Below are positions 4,839 to 11,811 of a stretch of DNA of 13,618 bases, piece by piece. The notes under the pieces were generated by a model. That model searched no databases. It saw only the letters and a program-made list of their open reading frames with translations, and was not told the origin of the DNA. Source of the stretch: Treponema sp. GTDB lineage: Bacteria > Spirochaetota > Spirochaetia > Treponematales > Breznakiellaceae. Made by a program: the position numbers and the translations under genes. Numbering within the stretch: the stretch's first letter is position 1; each line of letters opens with the position of its first letter. The DNA is taken from positions 1-13,618 of the forward strand of contig JAIRLZ010000179.1 of assembly GCA_031259035.1 (NCBI GenBank). The letters are read 5' to 3'.

Positions 4839-5857
4839 TGTCCGGGGAGCGCGCGTATATCTATGCGAAAACATGCGGGATCATCGGCAAATCCTTTGTG
4901 GGCAAGCGCGTCTTGTCCCTTATGAGCGTGAATCGTCTTGCCGAATTGGACAGGTTTGTATTTCCGGAGGGGAGTAGGGATCTTCCTGAACGGGAGCTTC
5001 TTCCTGATCTCGAAAAACGTATCACAGTCCGCTCTATCGCGCAGATTGAAACGATTATCGGATGTTTCCAGAATCCGCCGGAATTGCTTGTGATCACGCT
5101 TCAATCGTATGAGTACGAGAACCTCAAAAATGCGCTTGCCGCCCTCGCCAATAACGAGGCGAAGCCCCCGCGCATCACTGATATAGGAAAATTCCGTACC
5201 GTCAATTTCGAAGCCTATCCCGATATTGAAGGCATGCTTAAAAATACGGAATTCGCGTTTCTATTGAACGATTTGAAAGAAACGCCGGAAACGCTTCAAG
5301 ATACGATTGCGTTGCAAACTAAACTTGACAAGCATTATTATACGCGGCTCTACGCGACGCTTGAACGGCTTTCCCGCGTTGATCGGTTTGGCATTGAAAA
5401 GATTATTGACAGTGAGATTCAGCTTAGGAACGCATCGTGGACATTGCGGCTTAGAACCTATTACAACATGCATGTTGAAAGGATCAAAACTATGCTCATA
5501 ACAATAGACGGGAAAAAAGACTTGACCGGCGACGCGCTCGCTTCGTGCGCTTTCTCGTTAGACGTCCCTGGTGATTGGGCGCGTTGGAAATGGGCGGAAT
5601 TTGTGAACAGCGAAATAGCAACGCCGTCTTCTTCATATTGGACGATAGACCCACGCTATTTTCAAAACAAGGCGTCCCGGCATCTTTATAAATGCGCCTA
5701 TCAAAGTTTTCATGCCAAACCTTTTTCGCTTCTTCCGGCGTTCTGTTTCATACGTCTGAAGCAATTTGAAGAAGATCTTCTCACCAGTGTCGCCGAAGGC
5801 TTCGGCTTTGGGTTGCCCTGCCGTGAAACGTTGGGAATTTTGGGAATGGCGTCATGA
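4838..5857 (+). CDS. V-type ATPase subunit C (V0D/AC39 family)
   Basis: 339 residues, the usual size of bacterial and archaeal subunit C. It has the AC39 features: an N-terminal helix around YIYAKTCGIIGKSFVG, a middle helix IDSEIQLRNASWTLRLRTYY corresponding to the family's ExDxxNLxxxLRxK region, and the C-terminal FSLLPAFCFIRLKQFEEDLL followed by GFGFGL, which matches the closing helix that carries KxxExxNL in relatives. Subunit C is the soluble socket linking the central shaft (D, F) to the rotating K ring. No membrane segment is seen. The gene is coupled at both ends: TGATG with the stalk gene and ATGA (5854-5857) with subunit I. I am confident of the family because of the flanking genes; sequence conservation alone is modest. 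Confidence 0.82.
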   Translation: MSGERAYIYAKTCGIIGKSFVGKRVLSLMSVNRLAELDRFVFPEGSRDLPERELLPDLEKRITVRSIAQIETIIGCFQNPPELLVITLQSYEYENLKNALAALANNEAKPPRITDIGKFRTVNFEAYPDIEGMLKNTEFAFLLNDLKETPETLQDTIALQTKLDKHYYTRLYATLERLSRVDRFGIEKIIDSEIQLRNASWTLRLRTYYNMHVERIKTMLITIDGKKDLTGDALASCAFSLDVPGDWARWKWAEFVNSEIATPSSSYWTIDPRYFQNKASRHLYKCAYQSFHAKPFSLLPAFCFIRLKQFEEDLLTSVAEGFGFGLPCRETLGILGMAS

Positions 5858-7929
5858 TCCTGCCCCGGAAAATGAAGCTCGTAGAGCTTACGGCGCTTGA
5901 GAAAGACATTGACGCGGTTGTTGAATATCTGGGCAGGCGGAGTCTTATGCAGTTCACCGAACAGTACGAGGAACAAGCGGTAATAAATGACGAGAGGCTT
6001 GAAAGCCCTGAAAAATTAGCGGAATTTCAGCAATTAGAAGAAAATGAAAAAAAGAAAGCCAATGATATAGAAGAAAAACTTGAAGAAATCAGGGAAGCGG
6101 CCGCGTACCTCGGTCTGGAACTTCCGGCGGAACCGTATGAGACAAGCCGCCTCCCGACTGCGGACGATGAAGTCTTGCGCGAAAAAATATGCTCCTCCGC
6201 GCTCGGTTTGCGCGCCCGTGAAACCAAAGAAAAGAACGAGAAACAGAAATTGGAAAACGCTCTGACCGAGTCGAAGGCGTTTACGGCGCTCAACGCGCCG
6301 TTTTCGGAACTGGATCAACTTTCTTACCTGACGTTGCGCGTTGGACGCCTTGATATGAGAGGGCAGGCTGAAGTCAGAAAGAACCTCTCGGACAGGGCGG
6401 CGATCATCCCGCTGGATAACGGTAAAATACTTGCGGCGTCTTCCCGTATCGGGCGTTTCGCCTTGGATTCCGAGCTTAAAAAACGGTCGTTCACGCCCAT
6501 TGCCATTCCAAAAGACTATCTCGGCATACCGGCGGAGCTGCTTGCAAGCCTTGAATCGCGGCAAAAACTCACGGAAAGCAATCTGGAAGCCATAGCCGAA
6601 GAAAAGGGCAAAATGCTCAGTGAATACAGGCGCCCCCTTCTCTCGCTTTCCGCTTCCTACGCGATGGCAAATATTACGGAACAGGTGAAACAAAAACTCG
6701 TGGCCACAAAAAGCACGTATCTTCTAACGGGCTGGATGCCTGCGGATAGCCTGAATTCCATTGCCGCGGAGATTGTTGCGATTACGTCCGGCAGAATCGG
6801 CATACGCACCCTGAACCCGGACGAGGTGCCTTCGGTGCGGGACGGAAGCGAGAAGGTTCCCACCGCCTTGAGCCACGGCAAATTCGCAAAGATATTTGAG
6901 CCGCTTGTCTTCTCCTATGGCGCGCCGCTTTATGGCGCGATAGACCCCACCTCGTTTGTCGCGGTGTTCTTCACCCTGCTTTTCGGCGTCATGTTCGGCG
7001 ATGTGGGGCAGGGGCTTGTACTGGCGCTCATGGGGCTTCTTCTCCTGCAAAAGGACTCCAAATTTACGCGGAGTTATAAAAACTTTGGCGGCCCCCTTGT
7101 CGCGGTGGGGATATCTTCAATGATCATGGGGCTTTTGTATGGCGCGGTGTTCTCAAACGAGACGCTTCTGGAGGCGCCAACCCTTGCTGTCACCGGTTTT
7201 CTTGCCAATACGCCTGCCGGCGCGTATTTTGGCTGGAGCGCCGTTCCAAAAATTCTACACCTCATGCCTGAGAAGGGGAGCCTCGACAAACTCTTTTATT
7301 TCTTCGGCTTCACGTTGGCGTTGGGCGTCATCCTCAACTCCACAGGCCTCGTTTTTAACATCATCAATCAGTTTATCAAAAAGAATTATGAAAAAGCCCT
7401 CTTTTCAAAAACCGGAATCGCCGGCGCGCTGTTTTTCTGGTACGCCATCGGCATAGCGGTGAGGCTCATCCTGAATGACAGGCTGCGTTGGTTCGACATC
7501 CCATGCCTCGCAATCCCGCTTTTGTCCATCTTTTTTGGCGAGGCGCTAGGGCGGTTTATTTCCGGCGAACGCCCCATTCTCAAAGAAGGGCTTATGGTTT
7601 TTATCATAGAAGGGATCGTAGAGATACTTGAAACGTTTTCCAGTTATATCTCGAACAGCGTCAGTTTCCTTCGTGTGGGGGCTTTCGCGCTGTCTCATAC
7701 GGTTCTCTCGTTCATTACGTTTACCATGGCCGGCATTGTGGCGCGTGGTTCGTCATTCGGACCCGTATTTTCACTGGTCGTCATCATTTTTGGAAATGGA
7801 ATCATCATCGTACTTGAGGGAATGATCGTGGCTATTCAGGTTACACGTCTTCAATATTACGAATTTTTCAGTAAATTCTTTACCGAAACCGGCGTACGGT
7901 TCGCTCCATTCAGGTTTCGTAAGGAATGA
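5854..7929 (+). CDS. V-type ATPase subunit I (membrane a-subunit homologue)
   Basis: 691 residues. The cytoplasmic half (about 1-355) is two coiled-coil arms, with LEENEKKKANDIEEKLEEIR (61-80) in the first and an arm back around 235-260. The membrane half (about 360-665) has seven or eight helices. Family marks are FTLLFGVMFGDVGQGLVLAL (373-392), GEALGRFISGERP (562-573), NSVSFLRVGAFALSHTVLSF (601-620) with Arg607 as the likely ion-channel arginine, and VLEGMIVAIQVTRLQYYEFF (653-672). The subunit forms the half-channels beside the K ring and anchors the stator. The ATG at 5854 overlaps the stop of subunit C. A second in-frame ATG (Met7, 5872) is possible, but the longer form is kept because of the ATGA coupling. 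Confidence 0.93.
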   Translation: MILPRKMKLVELTALEKDIDAVVEYLGRRSLMQFTEQYEEQAVINDERLESPEKLAEFQQLEENEKKKANDIEEKLEEIREAAAYLGLELPAEPYETSRLPTADDEVLREKICSSALGLRARETKEKNEKQKLENALTESKAFTALNAPFSELDQLSYLTLRVGRLDMRGQAEVRKNLSDRAAIIPLDNGKILAASSRIGRFALDSELKKRSFTPIAIPKDYLGIPAELLASLESRQKLTESNLEAIAEEKGKMLSEYRRPLLSLSASYAMANITEQVKQKLVATKSTYLLTGWMPADSLNSIAAEIVAITSGRIGIRTLNPDEVPSVRDGSEKVPTALSHGKFAKIFEPLVFSYGAPLYGAIDPTSFVAVFFTLLFGVMFGDVGQGLVLALMGLLLLQKDSKFTRSYKNFGGPLVAVGISSMIMGLLYGAVFSNETLLEAPTLAVTGFLANTPAGAYFGWSAVPKILHLMPEKGSLDKLFYFFGFTLALGVILNSTGLVFNIINQFIKKNYEKALFSKTGIAGALFFWYAIGIAVRLILNDRLRWFDIPCLAIPLLSIFFGEALGRFISGERPILKEGLMVFIIEGIVEILETFSSYISNSVSFLRVGAFALSHTVLSFITFTMAGIVARGSSFGPVFSLVVIIFGNGIIIVLEGMIVAIQVTRLQYYEFFSKFFTETGVRFAPFRFRKE

Positions 7930-8051
7930 ACCTTCCCGCCCTAAGGCAGACGCGAAAGCGCGGGGTATGTGCAAGCGTCGCGTCATTGACGAAGTTCAGC
8001 GAGCCTTCGGTTCGACTGGAATGAAATTATGCAACTGTGGGGTCATTTTTT

Positions 8052-8099
8052 ATTGGCGTCGCCAATTCCAACCGTCCTAAAGGGTCGCCTTTTAGGACG
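8052..8099 (+). other. Two consecutive stem-loops in the 223-nt gap between subunits I and K
   Basis: The gap 7930-8152 holds no gene. ATTGGCG (8052-8058) pairs perfectly with CGCCAAT (8060-8066) around one base. Then CGTCCTAAAGG (8073-8083) pairs with CCTTTTAGGACG (8088-8099) with one bulged T and a GTCG loop. Neither is followed by a long T-run. They lie about 40 nt before the strong ribosome binding site of subunit K, where processing or mRNA protection could raise expression of the ring subunit. The function is inferred only from position. Confidence 0.55.
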
Positions 8100-8152
8100 C
8101 GGTAGTAGACTCCACTGGGAATATACATCCAACATTTTTAAGGAGGAAGTGT

Positions 8153-8458
8153 ATGAAATGTAAGATGATTGTTATTGCGTTTGTTCTGTTTGCTGTCGCC
8201 GCGGCATGTTCGTTTGCTCAGGAAGAAGCGGCGGCGGAGCAAAAATCCGGTTCGGCGGTTAAGTACATCGCGGCGGCGGTCGCGGTGGGCATAGCCTGTA
8301 TTGGCGGCGGTCTTGCGGTTGGTCAAATTGGATCCGCGGCAATGGGAGCGATGAGCGAAAACGCCGATCTTTCGGGAAAAGCCATGCCTTTTGTCGGTCT
8401 TGCGGAAGGAATCTGTCTGTGGGGCTTTCTGGTTGGGCTGCTCATACTCATTCTGTAG
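8153..8458 (+). CDS. V-type ATPase subunit K (single-hairpin proteolipid with N-terminal signal)
   Basis: 101 residues. A hydrophobic N-terminus ending CSFAQEEAAAEQ looks like a cleavable signal peptide (cleavage near 22). Two transmembrane helices follow. Helix 1 (about 36-57) is glycine-rich: GIACIGGGLAVGQIGSAAMG, with Gln58. Helix 2 (about 78-101) contains VGLAEGICLWGFL, with Glu85 as the ion-carrying carboxylate. Many V-type K subunits are duplicated with four helices, about 140-160 residues; this one is the single-hairpin form common in archaea, so a full ring would need more copies. Gln58 and Glu85 are compatible with Na+ binding, but this is not decided. AAGGAGG (8140-8146) 6 nt before the ATG is the strongest ribosome site in the window, fitting a high-copy subunit. 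Confidence 0.88.
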   Translation: MKCKMIVIAFVLFAVAAACSFAQEEAAAEQKSGSAVKYIAAAVAVGIACIGGGLAVGQIGSAAMGAMSENADLSGKAMPFVGLAEGICLWGFLVGLLILIL

Positions 8459-8464
8459 CCGTCT

Positions 8465-8803
8465 GTGGACTATTTTTTCATCGGCGACCCGGAGTTGGTT
8501 ACGGGCTTCAAGTTTGTAGGCATTGACGGCGTAGCAGCCAACAATGAAGCGGAAGCCCGCCGCGTGTTTCGGCGCATCACCGAAGGTTTTGATGAAGTGA
8601 CAAATGCGGCTGTTCCCACTGAAGGCTGCCGCATCCTCATTTTGACGCAGGAAATCGCCGGCTGGCTTGGTGAAAAGCTCATTGACTGGCAGATCGGCGC
8701 TCAATATCCCCTGATTGTAGAACTGCCCGGAATGTTGGGGAAAATACAAGGCAGGAAGACTCTTGTGGATTCGATTCGGGAAGCGATAGGAATTCACGTG
8801 TAG
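8465..8803 (+). CDS. V-type ATPase subunit F
   Basis: 112 residues, the family size. It has the F-subunit marks: DYFFIGDPELVTGFKFVGID (2-21), where GD and GF-x-x-x-G are conserved, the strand CRILILTQEIAGWL, and YPLIVELPGML with the P-x-x-x-E-x-P signature near residue 80, then a C-terminal helix ending IREAIGIHV. Subunit F docks on the central shaft subunit D and touches the catalytic head. The start is GTG at 8465, only 6 nt after the stop of subunit K, and has no clear ribosome binding site, so translation probably depends on ribosomes finishing K. A small stem with a TTTT loop (8812-8823) lies downstream but is a weak terminator. Confidence 0.9.
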   Translation: MDYFFIGDPELVTGFKFVGIDGVAANNEAEARRVFRRITEGFDEVTNAAVPTEGCRILILTQEIAGWLGEKLIDWQIGAQYPLIVELPGMLGKIQGRKTLVDSIREAIGIHV

Positions 8804-8847
8804 CGATTGCGCGGCTTTTGCCGGCGGTATTTTGACGGGGAGGATGA

Positions 8848-9354
8848 ATGACCGTTAAAAATGAACCTAAAAACAAATCGTGGTTGATACGACAATTACG
8901 AAACTTTTTTGAACATAGGGCTTTGTGGCTCTACCTTTTGTGCGACGAAGCGAAGAAAAAAGGGTTTTACCCTGAATCCTTTGCGCCGGACGCCATACGC
9001 CGGTGCGGGCTTTTTCAGGGAGGCGTCATAGCCGAAACTGCGGCGCGCGCCGGCGCCGGAAAACCAAGCCTTAAAACCTTGCGGAAAAAGCTCTTCGGCT
9101 TGCCCGGAAGACTCATTTTTGAAATGAAAATCCGGCGTGTAACGGATGACAATTTTGACGTTGATTTTCACTATTGTCCGTTGGTAAACGCATGGCAAAA
9201 GCAGGGCTGCTCTGTGGAAGAAATGACGCGGCTCTGCGATTTCGCCATGTGTGGCGATCGCGGCATAGCGGAGAGTTTCGGCTGCGCCCTTGATCTGCAA
9301 AAGACCATTGCGAAAGGCGACGGAATCTGCGAGATACGCTTTAAGCGGCCATGA
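8848..9354 (+). CDS. L-2-amino-thiazoline-4-carboxylate hydrolase family protein
   Basis: 168 residues, no signal peptide or membrane helix. The C-terminal third carries the blocks I associate with the ATC-hydrolase family: DVDFHYCPLVNAWQKQGC (104-121), LCDFAMCGDRGIAESFGCAL (129-148) and KTIAKGDGICEIRF (152-165). The founding enzyme opens the thiazoline ring of ATC on the way to L-cysteine in Pseudomonas. Most family members in anaerobes are uncharacterised, so the reaction here is not certain. Cys110, Cys130, Cys135 and Cys161 are candidates for functional thiols. The ATG has GGGGAGGA just upstream, a strong site. It follows subunit F after 44 nt on the same strand, so it may share the V-ATPase transcript; no link in function is evident. 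It converges with the radical SAM gene. Confidence 0.78.
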   Translation: MTVKNEPKNKSWLIRQLRNFFEHRALWLYLLCDEAKKKGFYPESFAPDAIRRCGLFQGGVIAETAARAGAGKPSLKTLRKKLFGLPGRLIFEMKIRRVTDDNFDVDFHYCPLVNAWQKQGCSVEEMTRLCDFAMCGDRGIAESFGCALDLQKTIAKGDGICEIRFKRP

Positions 9355-9362
9355 GGGGGCGA

Positions 9363-9380
9363 TGCGGGAACTGCCCCGCA
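9363..9380. terminator. Weak stem-loop between converging genes
   Basis: TGCGGG (9363-9368) pairs with CCCGCA (9375-9380) around AACTGC, midway between two converging stops (9354 and 9415). There is no T-run on either side, so a terminator role is only suggested by position. Confidence 0.3.
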
Positions 9381-9414
9381 AACGCCACCGCCGCTTGCGC
9401 CTGTGAACGTCGCC

Positions 9415-10362
9415 TCATACAAATCCTGCGCGCCAGTGCCAGACCGACGTTGACAGCTCTGACGAAAAAGGATTGACGCGGTTAAAATCGGGCAGCCATT
9501 CGCTGTCTGCGGACAGCGTCAATTCTTGATAAAAACCGTCTTCTATGCCGAATTCGTCAAGCCAGCCGAGAACAGTCTCGTATTCCGCTTCGTTTACGGA
9601 GCGGCCGGGCATATCTCCGCCGCGAACCGGCGTGTACTGTGTCATAAGCGAAAGCAAACCCTTTCCCATGGCGTTTTCCGCAAACCAGCGAAGAACATCC
9701 CGCGTAGCGTCAAGGCGTCCGGGCAACACAAGGTGCCGTACAATGACGCCTGAACGCAGAACGGCTCCTTCATAGCGCATATCCCGAAATTCCAGCATTT
9801 TTTTTATTGCCGCGGACACCGCCTCGCCGTAATCAGCGGCTTTGAAAAAGCGCGCCGCCAGTGCGGAATCAAGCGTCTTCAAGTCCGGCAGATACCCATC
9901 AATCACGTCTTCAAGCGGAGACAGAGCTTCAAGCGTTTCATATCCAGAAGAATTCCACAGAACCGGAATGACCAAGCCCTGTTTCCGGGCGGCTTTTATT
10001 CCGGCGGCAAGAGCCGGCGCCGCGTGGCTTCCGGTGACGATGTTGATGTTTTCCGCGTTCTTCTCTTGAAGCGCGAGGCATATCCGTACAAATTCAGCTT
10101 CGGTCACCACTCTGCCCACACCTTGTTGAGAAATCTGATAATTCTGACAGAATACGCACTGGAGAGCGCAACCGCTTACAAAGACAACGCCGGAACCCCC
10201 GGTTCCGGTAATGGGAGGTTCTTCTCCCCGGTGGATGGATGCGGCGGCGACGCGGAGCGCCGAGGTTTCTCCGCAAAAGCCCTTTTTTCCAGCCGAACGG
10301 TCAACGCCGCATTTGCGGGGACAGAGACGGCAACTTTTGTATGAAGATAAGGCGTCATTCAC
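9415..10362 (-). CDS. Radical SAM protein, PflX type (PFL-activase-like, COG1313)
   Basis: 315 residues. The [4Fe-4S]/SAM motif is CALQCVFC (Cys65, Cys69, Cys72), preceded by GSGVVFVSG. Before it lies a second cysteine set, CRLCPRKCGVDRSAGKKGFC (Cys11, Cys14, Cys18, Cys30), typical of this subgroup and likely a further metal site. Conserved blocks downstream are NINIVTGSHAAP, IPVLWNSSGYE, VIDGYLPDLKT, VIVRHLVLPGRLD and LMTQYTPVR. Members resemble pyruvate-formate-lyase activases and are thought to create glycyl radicals or modify proteins, but the target of this group is unknown and no glycyl radical enzyme is nearby. The start is taken as GTG 10362, which lies six bases after TATACT with no Shine-Dalgarno, so the mRNA may be leaderless. 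An ATG at 10358 is out of frame. Confidence 0.85.
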   Translation of the reverse strand: MNDALSSYKSCRLCPRKCGVDRSAGKKGFCGETSALRVAAASIHRGEEPPITGTGGSGVVFVSGCALQCVFCQNYQISQQGVGRVVTEAEFVRICLALQEKNAENINIVTGSHAAPALAAGIKAARKQGLVIPVLWNSSGYETLEALSPLEDVIDGYLPDLKTLDSALAARFFKAADYGEAVSAAIKKMLEFRDMRYEGAVLRSGVIVRHLVLPGRLDATRDVLRWFAENAMGKGLLSLMTQYTPVRGGDMPGRSVNEAEYETVLGWLDEFGIEDGFYQELTLSADSEWLPDFNRVNPFSSELSTSVWHWRAGFV

Positions 10363-10368
10363 ACAATC

Positions 10369-10398
10369 AGTATACTATAAGCCGGCGGTCAAGGGCAA
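10369..10398 (-). promoter_or_regulatory. Promoter for the radical SAM gene, apparently leaderless
   Basis: On the minus strand TTGCCC (10398-10393), an 18-bp spacer and TATACT (10374-10369) place the transcription start at or next to the GTG at 10362. The spacing to the start codon is the same as for the OmpA-domain gene. Confidence 0.5.
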
Positions 10399-10438
10399 TG
10401 CGTTTCTTTTGGAGGCAGGCGCGACGCCGCCGGCGCCG

Positions 10439-11410
10439 TTAATCTTTGGGCGGCTTGTAAAACCTTCCCTTTATCTGCTCGGTTTTTAATATGTTGATGA
10501 AAGCGTCTGGATCGACTTTTTTGATGGCGGTGGTAAGAGATGCGTCTTCGTTTGCCGCAACCACCGAGTAGAGCAGCGTTTTCTCAGCCATACGGTACAT
10601 GCCTACGCCTTTGAAGGCTGTCGCGTCATGCCGGGTCTTATCGCGGATAAGATGGTATATCTCATCCGGCTTGCTGGTGATGATGAGCAAGGTCTTTTGT
10701 TGATACCCACGGTAGAAAGAACTGAGCGCGACGGTTGTGGCAAACTGAAAAATAACGGAATAGAGCGCTTTATCCAATGAAAAAAGGGAGGCGGCGAAAA
10801 CAAGTATCACGCAGTTGCCCGCGAAGATGTAGTTCCACGCATCCTTGCCGTATTTTTCGGAAATAAAAACCGCGATAAAATCCGTGCCTCCGCTTGTGGC
10901 GTCGGCGAACAGGCATAGGCTTATCGACATCGCATTCAAAATACCGCCAAAAACCGCCGAAAGCAGAGGATCGTGCAGTTGAATAAGTTCAATGAACAGC
11001 TTCGGCATCCAGTCCGTCAGAAGTCCGCAGACAAACACCATCAGTACGGAGAGCAGGGTGAAACGCTTCCCAATGAGTTTGAAGCAGACGACAGCCGGCG
11101 CCGCATTTAATAGGTAAAGTACAACGCTGAAAGGCAGAGATATATGAAAAAACTGCTCAAACACTTCCAGAATAAGCAACGTAAGACCGGTAAAGCCGCC
11201 CGGCACAAGCCCGCCCGCATACACAAACGTATTAATGTTAAACGCCATCAGCGCGGCGCCGACAACGACCAATGCCGTCCGTTTTGCCAGATGTATCGTA
11301 GACTTGCGCAACGGAGCGAACGCCGTGAGTTGAGTGGACGCCCCCTTCCCATCAATCGTGGCGGATGACTCGGCATTCGCCATTTTTTTGTTTTCTTCAC
11401 CATTATGCAT
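10439..11410 (-). CDS. YitT-family membrane protein (DUF161 plus DUF2179)
   Basis: 323 residues from the chosen start. After a polar, low-complexity N-terminal stretch of about 35 residues come five or six transmembrane helices with the YitT marks NTFVYAGGLVPGGFTGLTLL (60-79) and the second half-site ATSGGTDFIAVFISEKYG (171-188). The C-terminus (about 239-319) is the soluble DUF2179 domain: LLIITSKPDEIYHLI, FKGVGMY, TLLYSVVA, VDPDAFINI. The family is widespread; its substrate is not established and I do not assign one. The ATG at 11410 is preferred because AGGTGG (11422-11417) lies 6 nt upstream; the frame stays open to an ATG at 11467, but that has no good site. It is transcribed divergently from flaB and ends 76 nt before the radical SAM start. 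Confidence 0.88.
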   Translation of the reverse strand: MHNGEENKKMANAESSATIDGKGASTQLTAFAPLRKSTIHLAKRTALVVVGAALMAFNINTFVYAGGLVPGGFTGLTLLILEVFEQFFHISLPFSVVLYLLNAAPAVVCFKLIGKRFTLLSVLMVFVCGLLTDWMPKLFIELIQLHDPLLSAVFGGILNAMSISLCLFADATSGGTDFIAVFISEKYGKDAWNYIFAGNCVILVFAASLFSLDKALYSVIFQFATTVALSSFYRGYQQKTLLIITSKPDEIYHLIRDKTRHDATAFKGVGMYRMAEKTLLYSVVAANEDASLTTAIKKVDPDAFINILKTEQIKGRFYKPPKD

Positions 11411-11439
11411 TATTTTCCACCTGATCGCTTTATTGGAAT

Positions 11440-11456
11440 GCGGGCGCGACGCCCGC
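11440..11456. repeat. GC-rich inverted repeat in the YitT leader
   Basis: GCGGGCG (11440-11446) and CGCCCGC (11450-11456) pair around CGA, about 30 nt upstream of the yitT-like start codon. A related word, GGCGCGACGCC, is at about 10420-10430 after the end of the same gene. It has no T-run and is probably an mRNA stem-loop. Confidence 0.5.
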
Positions 11457-11582
11457 GCCATCCTCAACAGATGCGCTCTTTTCCTTGCGGAGCGAAGCTG
11501 GCAAGCGATGCGCCAATTGGCCGCCGCCTTGCGCCGCTCTGCGCTGTCTTGCGCGCATTTCCATCTGGGATGGAGTTTTTTA

Positions 11583-11612
11583 ACTATACCATAAAGTGTT
11601 GAAGCGTGTTAA
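11583..11612 (-). promoter_or_regulatory. Promoter for the YitT-family gene
   Basis: On the minus strand TTAACA (11612-11607), an 18-bp spacer and TATAGT (11588-11583). It implies a long leader of about 165 nt that includes the GC-rich stem-loop at 11440-11456. Confidence 0.5.
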
Positions 11613-11627
11613 GTAAGGAATTTGAAG

Positions 11628-11650
11628 GTATAAAACCGTGTGTTTTATAC
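11628..11650. promoter_or_regulatory. Perfect 9-5-9 dyad upstream of flaB
   Basis: GTATAAAAC (11628-11636) and GTTTTATAC (11642-11650) form a perfect 9-bp inverted repeat around CGTGT, about 42 bp upstream of the flaB -35. It is not inside a gene and lies upstream of the flaB transcription start, so a protein-binding site is more likely than an RNA hairpin. The binding protein is unknown. Confidence 0.5.
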
Positions 11651-11691
11651 GCAAAATGGAGAAAATTCGTAAAAAAAATGAAATAGAAGGC

Positions 11692-11720
11692 TTGCAAAAA
11701 AAATCTAGTAATGGTATATT
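11692..11720 (+). promoter_or_regulatory. flaB promoter, sigma-70-like, with upstream A-tracts
   Basis: TTGCAA (11692-11697), a 17-bp spacer and TATATT (11715-11720). Eight-base A-tracts at 11671-11678 and 11696-11703 flank the -35 and could act as an UP-like element. I see no sigma-28 type TAAA/GCCGATAA pair. Transcription would start near 11727, giving a leader of about 85 nt. Confidence 0.65.
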
Positions 11721-11729
11721 TATAACATA

Positions 11730-11806
11730 AGGGACAAAATAAAAGACCTTTGGTCTTAATCCCTGCCGGCTGCACGGATGCTACCGGCATATTTTTTCAG
11801 GGAGGA
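11730..11806 (+). promoter_or_regulatory. Structured flaB 5' leader, post-transcriptional control candidate
   Basis: Three structures can be drawn. AAGACC/GGTCTT (11743-11757) form a small hairpin. TGCCGG (11764-11769) with CCGGCA (11784-11789) form a hairpin followed by six Ts (11792-11797), like an intrinsic terminator. TCCCTG (11760-11765) with CAGGGA (11798-11803) would enclose that hairpin and cover part of the ribosome site GGGAGG (11800-11805). GGA motifs like CsrA sites occur in AAGGGAC (11729-11735), in the hairpin loop GCACGGATGC (11772-11781) and at the ribosome site AGGATG. Flagellin leaders are known CsrA targets in Bacillus (hag) and Borrelia (flaB); control here is inferred. 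Confidence 0.55.
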
Positions 11807-11811
11807 TGACT

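Noticed and set aside
8138..8797. 219-codon minus-strand frame spanning subunits K and F
   Set aside because: It crosses two well-supported V-ATPase genes and shows no family pattern.
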